In this document: one piece after another, positions 4,569 through 11,758 of the stretch
How the letters are laid out: the number at the start of each line of letters is the position of its first letter
How positions within the stretch are numbered: position 1 is the first letter of the stretch
Origin: Planctomycetota bacterium
Lineage (GTDB): Bacteria; Planctomycetota; Brocadiia; JAJRTI01
Length of the DNA: 11,817 nucleotides
Assembly: GCA_024278415.1 (NCBI GenBank)
Contig: JAJRTI010000029.1
Span: 1-11,817 of the forward strand
Direction of reading: 5' to 3'
Notes under the pieces: model-generated
What the model was told of the DNA's origin: nothing
The model's database searches: none
What the model saw: the letters and a program-made list of their open reading frames with translations, nothing else
Program-made: the position numbers and the translations under genes

Positions 4569-6224
4569 ATGAGTATGTTTTGTTATCAATGCGAGCAAAC
4601 CGCCAAGGGCACCGGCTGCACCGTATCGGGCGTGTGCGGCAAGGACCCCCAGACCGCGGCGTTGCAGGATCTCTTGCTGCACGGCGCAAAGGCGCTCGGT
4701 TGGTTCGCGCATCGGGCGCGGCAACTGGGAGCCAAGGATCACGACGTCGACGTCTTCGCCCTGGAGGCGCTGTTCTCCACGGTGACGAACGTCAACTTTG
4801 ATCCCAAACGCCTTCAGGGGCTCATCTACAAGGCCGCCGAAATGGTCGGCAAGGCCAAAGAGATGTACGAAGCCGCGTGCCAGAAGGCTGGCAAGACGCC
4901 TGAGGAATACGCCTGCCCCGTGGGCGGGAAGCCGGCCGAGGACTTGGACGGGCTCGTCGCCCAAGGCCAGGCGCTCAGCATCACCAAGCGCAAGGAGAGG
5001 CTGGGCGACGACATCACCGGCCTCCAGGAACTCCTCACGTATGGCCTCAAGGGCCTCGCCGCGTACGCCGACCACGCGCGGATCCTCGGCCAGGAAGACG
5101 ACGCGGTATACGCGTCCGTGCATGAAGCGCTTGCCCTCCTGCTCAAAGAGTCCCCCACCGCGGACGAACTCACGGCCGCGGCACTCAAGTGCGGCGAAGT
5201 CAACCTCAAAACAATGGAGCTGCTCGACGCGGCGAACACCACCACATACGGCCACCCCGAGCCGACCGAAGTGCGGGTGACGCCCATCAAGGGCAAGGCC
5301 ATCGTGATCACCGGCCACGATCTGAGAGACTTGGAACTGCTGCTCAAGCAGACCGAGGGCAAGGGCATCAACGTGTACACCCACGGCGAAATGCTGCCTT
5401 GCCTCGCTTACCCGGAACTGAAGAAGTACAGCCACCTCGTGGGCAACTATGGCAGCGCGTGGCAGAACCAGCGCCAGGAGTTCAAGGAGTTCCCCGGCGC
5501 CATTCTCTTCACCACCAACTGCATCCAGAAGCCGGATGAGAGCTACAAGGCGCGTACGTTCACCACGGGCCTCGTCGCATGGCCCGACGTGCAGCACATC
5601 GGCGACGACAAGGACTTCAGCCCCGTTATCGAGGCCGCACTGGCAGCCGACGGATTTGCGGAGGACGAGCCGGAACAGACCATCACCATCGGTTTTGCTC
5701 GCAACACCGTCATGAGCGTGGCCGGGCAGGTGATCGACGCGGTCAAGGCCGGCGCGATAAAGCACTTCTTCCTCATCGGCGGTTGCGACGGCGCCAAGCC
5801 CGGGCGCAACTACTACACCGAGTTCGCCCAGAAGGTCCCGCAGGACTGCGTCATCCTCACGCTCGCCTGCGGCAAGTATCGCTTCAACAAGCTCGATTTT
5901 GGCGACATCGGCGGTATCCCGCGGCTGCTTGATATCGGGCAGTGCAATGATGCATACTCAGCGGTCCAGATCGCGGTGGCGCTTGCCGAAGCCTTCGAGA
6001 CCGACGTGAACGGCCTCCCGCTGTCATTCATCATCTCCTGGTACGAACAGAAGGCGGTCGTGATCCTGTTGAGCTTGCTGCACCTCGGCATCAAAAACAT
6101 CCGGCTCGGCCCCAGCTTGCCGGCGTTCATCACCCCCAACGTGCTCCAGGTGCTCGTCGACAACTTCGCGATCAAGCCGATCTCGACGCCCGACGAAGAC
6201 TTGGCCGCGATCCTTGGCGCGTAG
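4569..6224 (+). CDS. hcp: Hydroxylamine reductase / hybrid-cluster protein, class I
   Basis: Protein of 551 residues. The family reduces hydroxylamine to ammonia in vitro; in E. coli Hcp acts as an NO reductase and as an S-nitrosylase. The N-terminal cluster motif C5-x2-C8-x8-C17-x5-C23 has the class I spacing of strict anaerobes ([4Fe-4S]), unlike the class II spacing of enterobacteria. Predicted hybrid-cluster ligands are present: H250 (TGHDL), E274 (HGEM), C318 (TTNC), C406 (GGCDGAKPGR, the persulfide cysteine), C434 (LACGKYRF), C459 (GQCND), E493 and K495 (WYEQK). The start is ATG 4569, with GGAGG 8 nt upstream (4556-4560); the open frame extends further upstream but has no family homology there. 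No Hcr-type NADH reductase gene is visible, so electrons probably come from the ferredoxin or the desulforedoxin-like proteins encoded upstream. Confidence 0.98.
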   Translation: MSMFCYQCEQTAKGTGCTVSGVCGKDPQTAALQDLLLHGAKALGWFAHRARQLGAKDHDVDVFALEALFSTVTNVNFDPKRLQGLIYKAAEMVGKAKEMYEAACQKAGKTPEEYACPVGGKPAEDLDGLVAQGQALSITKRKERLGDDITGLQELLTYGLKGLAAYADHARILGQEDDAVYASVHEALALLLKESPTADELTAAALKCGEVNLKTMELLDAANTTTYGHPEPTEVRVTPIKGKAIVITGHDLRDLELLLKQTEGKGINVYTHGEMLPCLAYPELKKYSHLVGNYGSAWQNQRQEFKEFPGAILFTTNCIQKPDESYKARTFTTGLVAWPDVQHIGDDKDFSPVIEAALAADGFAEDEPEQTITIGFARNTVMSVAGQVIDAVKAGAIKHFFLIGGCDGAKPGRNYYTEFAQKVPQDCVILTLACGKYRFNKLDFGDIGGIPRLLDIGQCNDAYSAVQIAVALAEAFETDVNGLPLSFIISWYEQKAVVILLSLLHLGIKNIRLGPSLPAFITPNVLQVLVDNFAIKPISTPDEDLAAILGA

Positions 6225-6244
6225 GCCTGTCAGCGCACTGATGT

Positions 6245-6284
6245 GTGGGCGTGGCCCGTGACGCATGTCCGGGTTCACGCCCAC
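6245..6284 (+). terminator. Strong GC hairpin after hcp, likely transcription end
   Basis: GTGGGCGTG (6245-6253) pairs perfectly with CACGCCCAC (6276-6284), extended inward by CCCG/CGGG (6255-6258 with 6270-6273). It begins 20 nt past the hcp stop codon. No T-run follows, so it is not a textbook intrinsic terminator; in GC-rich bacteria such hairpins often mark 3' ends or protect them. Confidence 0.5.
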
Positions 6285-6350
6285 GCACGATGCCTCCGCC
6301 AACTTCACCAAACGCCGGGGCGAAAGGCCTTCACCTTCCGCCTGGGAATA

Positions 6351-6411
6351 CGGAATGCCTTCGCCTTCTGGGCCGTTGCCAAACGACGGTTCGGAAGGCG
6401 GAGGCATTCCG
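6351..6411. repeat. 18-bp inverted repeat with 25-nt loop
   Basis: CGGAATGCCTTCGCCTTC (6351-6368) and GAAGGCGGAGGCATTCCG (6394-6411) are complementary at 17 of 18 positions. The preceding bases, GGCGAAAGG (6319-6327) and CCTTCCGCC (6334-6342), form a further imperfect hairpin of related sequence. The unit looks like a palindromic intergenic element rather than an operator; a second copy is not present in the window. Confidence 0.6.
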
Positions 6412-6529
6412 CTCCACTCCACCTCGTTGGATTGAGGCGAAGCTTCGCTTGAGACAGCCGCCCGTCTTTGGCGCTATCAGACAAACAGGGATGCCCGGCG
6501 GACCAAACTGCTTCCTGGGAGACTCGAAC

Positions 6530-8995
6530 ATGAGAACGTGCGGCGTCCGATGGGCGACCCATGCGCTGCTTGTGCTTGGGCTGGCCGCGCCAGTGATCGG
6601 GGCTGAGCAAACCGCGAAAGCGGGCTGCCTTGTCTGCCACAAGGGCATCGGGCCGATTCGAGATCCTGAGTCAGGGATGATGATCCTGATCCGCTCGCAG
6701 GGCGAGCAGATGGGCGCCCCAGAGGGCTGCGTGGTCTGCCACAAGGGGGATCCGAAAGCGAAGGAAAAGGCCCCCGCACACCGCAGCATGATCAGCGATC
6801 CCGGCAGCATCTGGATCGCCAACAAAACGTGTGGCCCGTGCCATCCGGCCCAGGTCGCCGCGGTGAAGCGGTCCCTCATGCAGACCGAAGCGGGGAAAAT
6901 CCAAGGCACGACGTGGGACTTTGGCGCGCTCGAAGGCCGCCGCGTGCGATGGGGCAACTATGCCATCCAGAATGTCCCGACGCCCGCGGACCGCATCGGG
7001 TCGCCAGCCTACCAGGACTATATGGCGCGGCTGCGAAAGACCTTCCCCGACGTGTTCCCCTCGAAGCTGGAGGCCCTGCCCCTGCCCAGCATCGAGGACA
7101 TCGTCAAGAACCCGAGCCACTCCGCGTTCACCTACCTCCGCCACGATTGCCAACGCTGCCACGTGGGAGTGAAGGGAGCGAAGCGCCGCGGCGACTATCG
7201 GGGCATGGGCTGCTCGGCCTGCCACATCCCGTACGGGGCCGACGGATATTACGAGGGAGGCGACCCGACCATCCCGAAGAACGAAACGGGACACCTGCTC
7301 ACGCACCAAATCCAAGCCACGCGCGAGGCGAAGGTCGCCCACGCCGGTCGAGTCTACAGCGGCGTTCCCGACTACACGTGCAGCACCTGCCACAACCGAG
7401 GCAAACGCGTCGGCGTGAGCTTTCAGGGGCTCATGGAATCGGCCTTTCCCTCCCCGCTTACAGCCAAAGCCGAGCCGCAGCCGTCCCTCCACGGCAAGAA
7501 GTACCTCTACATTCGTGAAGACGTCCACCACCGCGTCAAGAGCCGCAAAGGCAATCCCGAAGGACGCCTCTTGTGCCAAGATTGCCACACCACCATAGAC
7601 GTGCATGGAGACGGGTCGATCTTTGGCACGACCCTCGCCCAAGTGGAAGTCGAATGCGCCGACTGCCATGGCACGCCAGAACGCTATCCATGGGAGCTGC
7701 CGCTGGGCTACGGAGAGGAATTCGGCCGCGACCTGAGCAAGACGCCGGCTCGCGGAGTGGGCAAAGAGTTGCTGCCCTCGCAGCGGCAGGGAACCGTCTA
7801 TTCTCCGCGCGACGGATACCTGCTCACCGCGCGCGGCAACCCGTTTGGCAACGTGGTGCGCGAAGGCGACGACGTCGTGGTGCACTCCGCGTCGGGGTTG
7901 GATTTCAAGCCCCCTCTGCTGAAGACGCTGAACCAGAATCGGAAGTGGCGCGCGGCGAAGGCCGGCCTGGCCATGGGCCGCATCAAGGCGCATCTTAAAA
8001 GCCAGGAATGCTACACCTGCCACACCGTGTGGGCCCCTCAATGCTACGGCTGCCACGTGCGAGCCGACTACAGCGCCGGCAAGCGCAGCCTCGATTGGCT
8101 GTCCGCGGGCGCGAAACACCTCCCCGACGGCTCGACCGGGGAGAGCCGCAGAGGCGAGGCCGCGCCCACGTCGCCAGGCCACGTCTCCGAGAGCCGTTCC
8201 TACATGCGGTGGGAATACCCCGCGTTGGGAATCAACGGCGAGGGGCGCGTTACCCCCGTGATCCCAGGCTGCCAGGTCGTGTCCACTGTGATCGGGCCCG
8301 ACGGGAAGATCTTGGTGCGGAACAAAATCTGGCGCGCAACGCCCAACGACGAAGGCGCCGGCCCCGAGGGCCAGCGGGGCCTCGACATGGCCCCCGCCGC
8401 GCCCCACACGGTCGCCCGACAAGCCCGTTCGTGCGAATCTTGCCACACGTCGCCCAAAGCCCTCGGCTACGGCATCGCAGGCGGCCGGTTTCTGGCAAGC
8501 TCGAACAAAGACCTCGTCGTCGACCTGGCGGGGAGCGACGGCGTACCGATCGCCAAGAATCACACCGTGCAGATTCCCGCCATCCCCGACCTGCCCATGG
8601 ACTTGAGCCAGTTCGTCACGCGCGCCGGCAAGCAGCTTCAGACAGTGGGCTCGCATTGGCCCCTTTCCGGACCGTTGAGCCAGGAACAGCGCGAGCACAT
8701 GGAGCGCGTCGGCGTCTGCATCGCCTGCCACAACGAGGTCAGCCCCGGCGCGGCCTGGATTCGATTCGTCATGAGCGTCGGCAAGTACATTCGGCCCGTG
8801 CACACGAATGCACAGCACCGCAGCCATTTGGCCCGCCTCGTGCACGAGGCGGCGGGGTTCATGATCCTCTCCGGCTGTGTGGGCGGGCTGGTGGGTATCG
8901 GGACGCTAGTGTTGGTGGCCATGTGGATTCGCAAACGCAAACGCAAGCGGAAACAGGCCCCGTCGCCAGGCGCCGGCCCCAAATCTGGGCTCTGA
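6530..8995 (+). CDS. Exported, membrane-anchored dodecaheme cytochrome c
   Basis: Protein of 821 residues. Residues 1-25 form a signal peptide (positive start, hydrophobic core ALLVLGLAAPV, cleavage after VIGA). Twelve CxxCH motifs begin at C33, C67, C101, C207, C228, C284, C349, C376, C494, C505, C635 and C730. The spacing is uneven, with heme-free stretches at 106-206, 381-493 and 510-634. A single membrane helix (about 776-800) and the basic tail RKRKRKRKQ place the C-terminus in the cytoplasm and the hemes outside it. ATG 6530 is preceded by GGGAGA at 7-nt spacing. The likely role is periplasmic electron transfer or reduction of a nitrogen or sulfur oxyanion; the exact multiheme family is not recognised, and it does not read as NrfA (no CxxCK) or as an obvious octaheme enzyme. 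The long heme-free segments might hold a substrate or partner site. Confidence 0.95.
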   Translation: MRTCGVRWATHALLVLGLAAPVIGAEQTAKAGCLVCHKGIGPIRDPESGMMILIRSQGEQMGAPEGCVVCHKGDPKAKEKAPAHRSMISDPGSIWIANKTCGPCHPAQVAAVKRSLMQTEAGKIQGTTWDFGALEGRRVRWGNYAIQNVPTPADRIGSPAYQDYMARLRKTFPDVFPSKLEALPLPSIEDIVKNPSHSAFTYLRHDCQRCHVGVKGAKRRGDYRGMGCSACHIPYGADGYYEGGDPTIPKNETGHLLTHQIQATREAKVAHAGRVYSGVPDYTCSTCHNRGKRVGVSFQGLMESAFPSPLTAKAEPQPSLHGKKYLYIREDVHHRVKSRKGNPEGRLLCQDCHTTIDVHGDGSIFGTTLAQVEVECADCHGTPERYPWELPLGYGEEFGRDLSKTPARGVGKELLPSQRQGTVYSPRDGYLLTARGNPFGNVVREGDDVVVHSASGLDFKPPLLKTLNQNRKWRAAKAGLAMGRIKAHLKSQECYTCHTVWAPQCYGCHVRADYSAGKRSLDWLSAGAKHLPDGSTGESRRGEAAPTSPGHVSESRSYMRWEYPALGINGEGRVTPVIPGCQVVSTVIGPDGKILVRNKIWRATPNDEGAGPEGQRGLDMAPAAPHTVARQARSCESCHTSPKALGYGIAGGRFLASSNKDLVVDLAGSDGVPIAKNHTVQIPAIPDLPMDLSQFVTRAGKQLQTVGSHWPLSGPLSQEQREHMERVGVCIACHNEVSPGAAWIRFVMSVGKYIRPVHTNAQHRSHLARLVHEAAGFMILSGCVGGLVGIGTLVLVAMWIRKRKRKRKQAPSPGAGPKSGL

Positions 8996-9101
8996 ACAGA
9001 GACCCCCCCGCGCCACTCTCGCCACTGAGATGAGAGCGTCCGCGCGGTTGAAACACCTACAAAGCGCGCACGACTGCGCCATTAGCTGGACGGACTTTCA
9101 C

Positions 9102-9881
9102 ATGGCAAACCTCGACGATTTCAAGGCCAGGGCCGCGGAGCGCCGGCTCGATGGTGTTTACAAACAGCGCGGCGACAATGACTACGTCATGTTGCGCGTG
9201 CGCGTGCCAGGCTGCCGCCTGAGCGCCGACCAGTTGATGGCCATCGCAGAGCTGTCCGGCGAGTTCGGGGACGGCGTATTGCACTTGACCACGCGCGGCG
9301 ACGTGGAGCTGCACGGTGTTCGTCTAAGCCAACTCGACGACGTCATCGAGCGCCTGGGCGATGCTGGCCTCACCACCCGCGGCGCTTGTGGCGACTGCGT
9401 ACGCAACGTCATCGCGTGTCCGGGGGCAGGCATCTGCCCGTATGAGGTCATCGACGCGGCAACGTTGGCGCAGGCGCTGTCGAAGGAGTTCGCCGAGTGC
9501 GGCGAGTATGAGGATTTGCCGCGCAAGTTCAAGATCGCGATATCCGGATGCCGCCGCGGCTGCGGCCTGAACCACATCCAGGACGTGGGCATTGTGCCCG
9601 CAGAGGGCCAGGCGCCGGGGGCTGACGACGCCCGCCTCGATGTGTTCTTGGCGGGCGGGCTCGGCCGGCATCCGCGGCTGGGGCGTCGATGCCTCAGCGC
9701 GGTGAGCGTGCCCGAACTCGCGGCTTTCGTGCGCGCGGCGTTGCAGTGTTTCAACGAGCGCGGCGACCGCGAGCGCCGCCATCGCGCGCGGCTCAAATTC
9801 GTCGCAGAGAACATGGGCGACGAAGCCCTGTTGAAAGATATCCAGAGGAGGATGGCCCGGCCATGGCACTACCAGATCTGA
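9102..9881 (+). CDS. Half-length siroheme nitrite/sulfite reductase-type protein, first of a pair
   Basis: Protein of 259 residues with one copy of the nitrite/sulfite reductase repeat. A ferredoxin-like half-domain (about 30-100: VMLRVRVPGCRLS, then LHLTTRGDVELHGV and GACGDCVRNVIACP) is followed by the 4Fe-4S/siroheme domain. The four cluster cysteines are all present: C106PGAGIC112 and SGC150RRGC154G. Full NirA/CysI enzymes have two such repeats in 500 or more residues, so this is a half enzyme. It has no signal peptide and should be cytoplasmic. ATG 9102 is chosen because the protein family begins there; an in-frame ATG at 9030 would add a tail without likeness to the family. It overlaps the next gene by 19 bp. 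The substrate could be nitrite or sulfite; the NO-stress context favours nitrite, but this is inference. Confidence 0.9.
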   Translation: MANLDDFKARAAERRLDGVYKQRGDNDYVMLRVRVPGCRLSADQLMAIAELSGEFGDGVLHLTTRGDVELHGVRLSQLDDVIERLGDAGLTTRGACGDCVRNVIACPGAGICPYEVIDAATLAQALSKEFAECGEYEDLPRKFKIAISGCRRGCGLNHIQDVGIVPAEGQAPGADDARLDVFLAGGLGRHPRLGRRCLSAVSVPELAAFVRAALQCFNERGDRERRHRARLKFVAENMGDEALLKDIQRRMARPWHYQI

Positions 9882-10597
9882 ACGCAAGCGTGGCTTTGCC
9901 CCAAACTCAAGAGGGGCTGCACCGAATTCGCGTCGCCGCGGAGGCCGGCGACTTGCCGGCCAGCGCGGCCACCATCATGGCTGAACTCGCGCGCCAATTT
10001 GGCTGCGCAGAGGTGCGAATCACCCCCCGGCATGAAGTGGAGATCGTTGGCGTGCCGGACGCGGAGGTCGAGACTGTCGCCCAGCGGATCAAGTCGCTCG
10101 GCCTGCGGTGCGAGTCGCTCGAAGCCAGGCCCAATGTCGTGGCCTGCCCCGGTGCGGACCACTGCACCTCCGCGTTCGTGCGCACGAAATCCGTGTGCCG
10201 CGCGTTGGAGGCGTTTCTGATCGAGGCCACTGACTCGGGCCCCCTCCCGCCAGGGCTACGCGTGGCACTGTCGGGCTGCCCCAACGAATGTTCGCACGCG
10301 TCTATCAACGACGTGGGGTTCGTTGGCTCCATCGGTGTGTACGGTGGCAAGAAGCTCAACGGCTTCGAACTGCTCGTGGGCGGCTCGGCCGACGGCGAGG
10401 GCCGGCTGGGGGAGCGCATCGCCTTCGTGACGGCCGACGACGTCGTGCCGACGCTTCGCGACTTGATCGAGGTCTACCGCGAAGGGGCTGCGGAAGGGCA
10501 AACGTACGCGCGGTTCTACGAAGAGATGGGGCAGGAGGAGTTCACCAGGCGCTTGCACGAGAAGCTCAGCCAGCGCATGTGGTTCTTCGAGATCTGA
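9863..10597 (+). CDS. Half-length siroheme nitrite/sulfite reductase-type protein, second of a pair
   Basis: Protein of 244 residues with the same half-enzyme plan as the gene before it. The ferredoxin-like half-domain is about residues 18-90 (EVRITPRHEVEIVGVPD) and the cluster cysteines are C95PGADHC101 and SGC139PNEC143. The C-terminus ends with a helical RFYEEMGQEEFTRRLHEKLSQ segment. It starts inside the 3' end of the preceding gene, with AGAGGAGG at 9844-9851, so translation is coupled. The two proteins differ strongly outside the motifs, so they are not a recent duplication. They probably form an alpha-beta pair that mimics the two halves of NirA/CysI. Unlike those enzymes, whose second half has lost its cluster cysteines, both partners here keep them. 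Alternatives are two independent small sulfite reductases like the approximately 220-residue assimilatory type. Confidence 0.9.
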   Translation: MALPDLNASVALPQTQEGLHRIRVAAEAGDLPASAATIMAELARQFGCAEVRITPRHEVEIVGVPDAEVETVAQRIKSLGLRCESLEARPNVVACPGADHCTSAFVRTKSVCRALEAFLIEATDSGPLPPGLRVALSGCPNECSHASINDVGFVGSIGVYGGKKLNGFELLVGGSADGEGRLGERIAFVTADDVVPTLRDLIEVYREGAAEGQTYARFYEEMGQEEFTRRLHEKLSQRMWFFEI

Positions 10598-10652
10598 CGC
10601 GCCCGCGCAGGGGCAAGACAAACCGGGAGGGCGGGTGTGCGCGGCGGCACGC

Positions 10653-10684
10653 TTGAAGCGCGCTCCCCCTTCGTGTTATCTAAT
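10653..10684 (+). promoter_or_regulatory. Possible sigma-70-type promoter for the isomerase gene
   Basis: TTGAAG (10653-10658) and TATCTA (10677-10682) are 18 bp apart, and TGT precedes the -10 element as in an extended -10. The match is modest, and the region is a 136-bp gap that separates the siroheme genes from a gene of unrelated function, which is why a promoter is expected here. Confidence 0.3.
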
Positions 10685-10733
10685 GCGCTCTGAGAGTTCC
10701 TACCCCACTCACCCTATCTCTTGGAGCGCCACC

Positions 10734-11504
10734 ATGCCCAATAGCGTACTTGCCGCCCAACTCTACACTGTTCGCGAGTTCTGCAAAACCCCGGCCGACA
10801 TCGCGCAGACCATGAAAAAAGTGCGCGAGATCGGCTACGAAGCCGTCCAGTGCTCCGGCATGGGCCCCATCGAGCCCGCGGAACTCAAGAAGATCGTCGA
10901 TGGCGAAGGCATCTTCATCTGCGCCACGCACACGCCGTGGGATCGCATCGCGAGCGAGACGGAAAAGGTCATCGAAGAGCACAAGACCCTCGGGTGCCCG
11001 TACTGCGCGATCGGGGGGCTGCCGGCCGAGAACCGCAAGAGCGGCGAAGGCTATGCCGCGTTCGCAAAGGAGTCCACGCCGGTCCTGCGCAAGATGGCGG
11101 ACCAAGGCATTGGGTTCGGCTACCACAACCACAGCCACGAACTGGAGAGGTTCGGCGACCGCACCGGCCTCGCCATTCTCTATGAGGACAGCGACCCCGA
11201 ATTGTTCCTCGGCGAGATCGACACGTACTGGATTCAGCACGGCGGCGGCGACGTGTGCTGGTGGATTCGCAAGCTCGCGGGCCGGCTCCCCCTCCTGCAC
11301 TTGAAGGACATGCGCATGAAGGGCCGCGAGCAACTCTTCGCGGAGATCGGCGAGGGCAACCTCAACTGGGACGGCATCTTCGAAGCGGCCAAAGAGGCCG
11401 GAGTTGAGTGGTATATCGTCGAGCAAGACCAGACCTACGACCGCGACCCGTTCGACAGCCTCAAGATCAGCTTTGACAACTTGAAGGCGATGGGGCTGGA
11501 TTAG
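10734..11504 (+). CDS. Sugar phosphate isomerase/epimerase-like TIM barrel
   Basis: Protein of 256 residues of the xylose-isomerase-like/AP-endonuclease-2 TIM-barrel family. Typical elements appear in order: the opening strand LAAQLYTVREF, GYEAVQCSG, then YHNHSHE (130-136), GEIDTYWIQHGG (160-171), LLHLKDM (H189) and the C-terminal WYIVEQD (E230). Metal ligands are probably E136 or a neighbouring His, D163, H189 and E230. There is no signal peptide. ATG 10734 has GGAG 7 nt upstream; the open frame back to 10635 lacks a ribosome binding site. The family covers many sugar and inositol conversions, so the substrate cannot be named. It is likely a separate unit with no link to the nitrosative-stress genes; such genes are especially abundant in planctomycete-like genomes. 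Confidence 0.9.
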   Translation: MPNSVLAAQLYTVREFCKTPADIAQTMKKVREIGYEAVQCSGMGPIEPAELKKIVDGEGIFICATHTPWDRIASETEKVIEEHKTLGCPYCAIGGLPAENRKSGEGYAAFAKESTPVLRKMADQGIGFGYHNHSHELERFGDRTGLAILYEDSDPELFLGEIDTYWIQHGGGDVCWWIRKLAGRLPLLHLKDMRMKGREQLFAEIGEGNLNWDGIFEAAKEAGVEWYIVEQDQTYDRDPFDSLKISFDNLKAMGLD

Positions 11505-11537
11505 TCTGTGGCCGTGCGCTTGTAGCGCTTGTAATAG

Positions 11538-11635
11538 TTTGTAGTAGGCCCGTAAGGGCCTTCTGCTTGCTCGCACCCCACGCAGAGGCGCCCTCACGGT
11601 CGCCACTACAAACGCGTGCACGCGCATCCCAACGC
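11538..11635 (+). repeat. BIME-like repeat, copy 1
   Basis: The left half is a REP-like unit: GTAG, then the hairpin GGCCC-GTAA-GGGCC (11547-11560). The right half read on the other strand is a second REP-like unit: TTTGTAGT (from 11612 leftward), then GGCGACC-GTGA-GGGCGCC. Both carry the GTAG head typical of REP elements, and both hairpins close with a GNRA-type tetraloop. Together they form an inverted pair, the definition of a BIME. A linker with the palindrome GCGTGCACGC follows. Confidence 0.8.
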
Positions 11636-11733
11636 TTGTAGTAGGCCCGTAAGGGCCTTCTGCTTGCTCGCACCCCGCGCAGAGGCGCCCTCACGGTCGC
11701 CACTACAAACGCGTGCATGCGCGATCCCAACGC
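11636..11733 (+). repeat. BIME-like repeat, copy 2
   Basis: Nearly identical to copy 1 over about 97 bp, with three visible differences: A to G near 11677, C to T in the GCGTGCATGC linker, and an inserted G before ATCCC. The same GTAG heads and inverted hairpins are present, so the array is in direct tandem orientation with a period of 97-98 bp. Confidence 0.8.
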
Positions 11734-11758
11734 TTGTAGTAGGCCCGTAAGGGCCTTC
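11734..11758 (+). repeat. Partial copy 3: solitary REP-like unit
   Basis: TTGTAGTAGGCCCGTAAGGG and the following CCTTC repeat the left half of copies 1 and 2 exactly, then the sequence diverges at a run of C. Only the left hairpin with its GTAG head is retained, without the inverted partner. Confidence 0.75.

Larger units (their letters stand above)
6225..6529. other. 305-bp hairpin-rich spacer between hcp and the cytochrome gene
   Basis: No gene is supported; a frame open from 6245 lacks a ribosome binding site and has no recognisable protein sequence before the signal peptide. Three structures stand out: a G+C-rich hairpin (6245-6284), an 18-bp inverted repeat (6351-6411) and a perfect palindrome GCGAAGCTTCGC (6437-6448). 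TGAGACA, as found near the sigma-54 promoter, occurs at 6450-6456, 74 bp before the cytochrome ATG. No good promoter consensus was found. Confidence 0.65.

Noticed and set aside
4530..5765. Long minus-strand open frame opposite hcp (about 411 codons)
   Set aside because: It is a shadow of hcp, caused by GC-rich codon use; no recognisable protein features.
6671..8845. Very long open frame on the minus strand opposite the cytochrome gene (about 724 codons)
   Set aside because: It is the complement of a gene with twelve heme motifs and a signal peptide; long antisense frames are common opposite high-GC genes. Its translation shows no domain.
9689..9862. Upstream extension of the second siroheme gene
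   Set aside because: It overlaps the first siroheme gene in another frame and is Arg/Ala-rich without likeness to the family; ATG 9863 has an AGAGGAGG sequence ahead of it.
9863..9881. Frameshift joining the two siroheme genes into one enzyme
   Set aside because: Each frame holds a full half-domain with its own start, ribosome binding site and four cluster cysteines; the 19-bp overlap is ordinary translational coupling.
11538..11758. CRISPR array
   Set aside because: The repeat unit is 97-98 bp with no variable spacers; the repeated sequence covers the whole period and contains two inverted hairpins.
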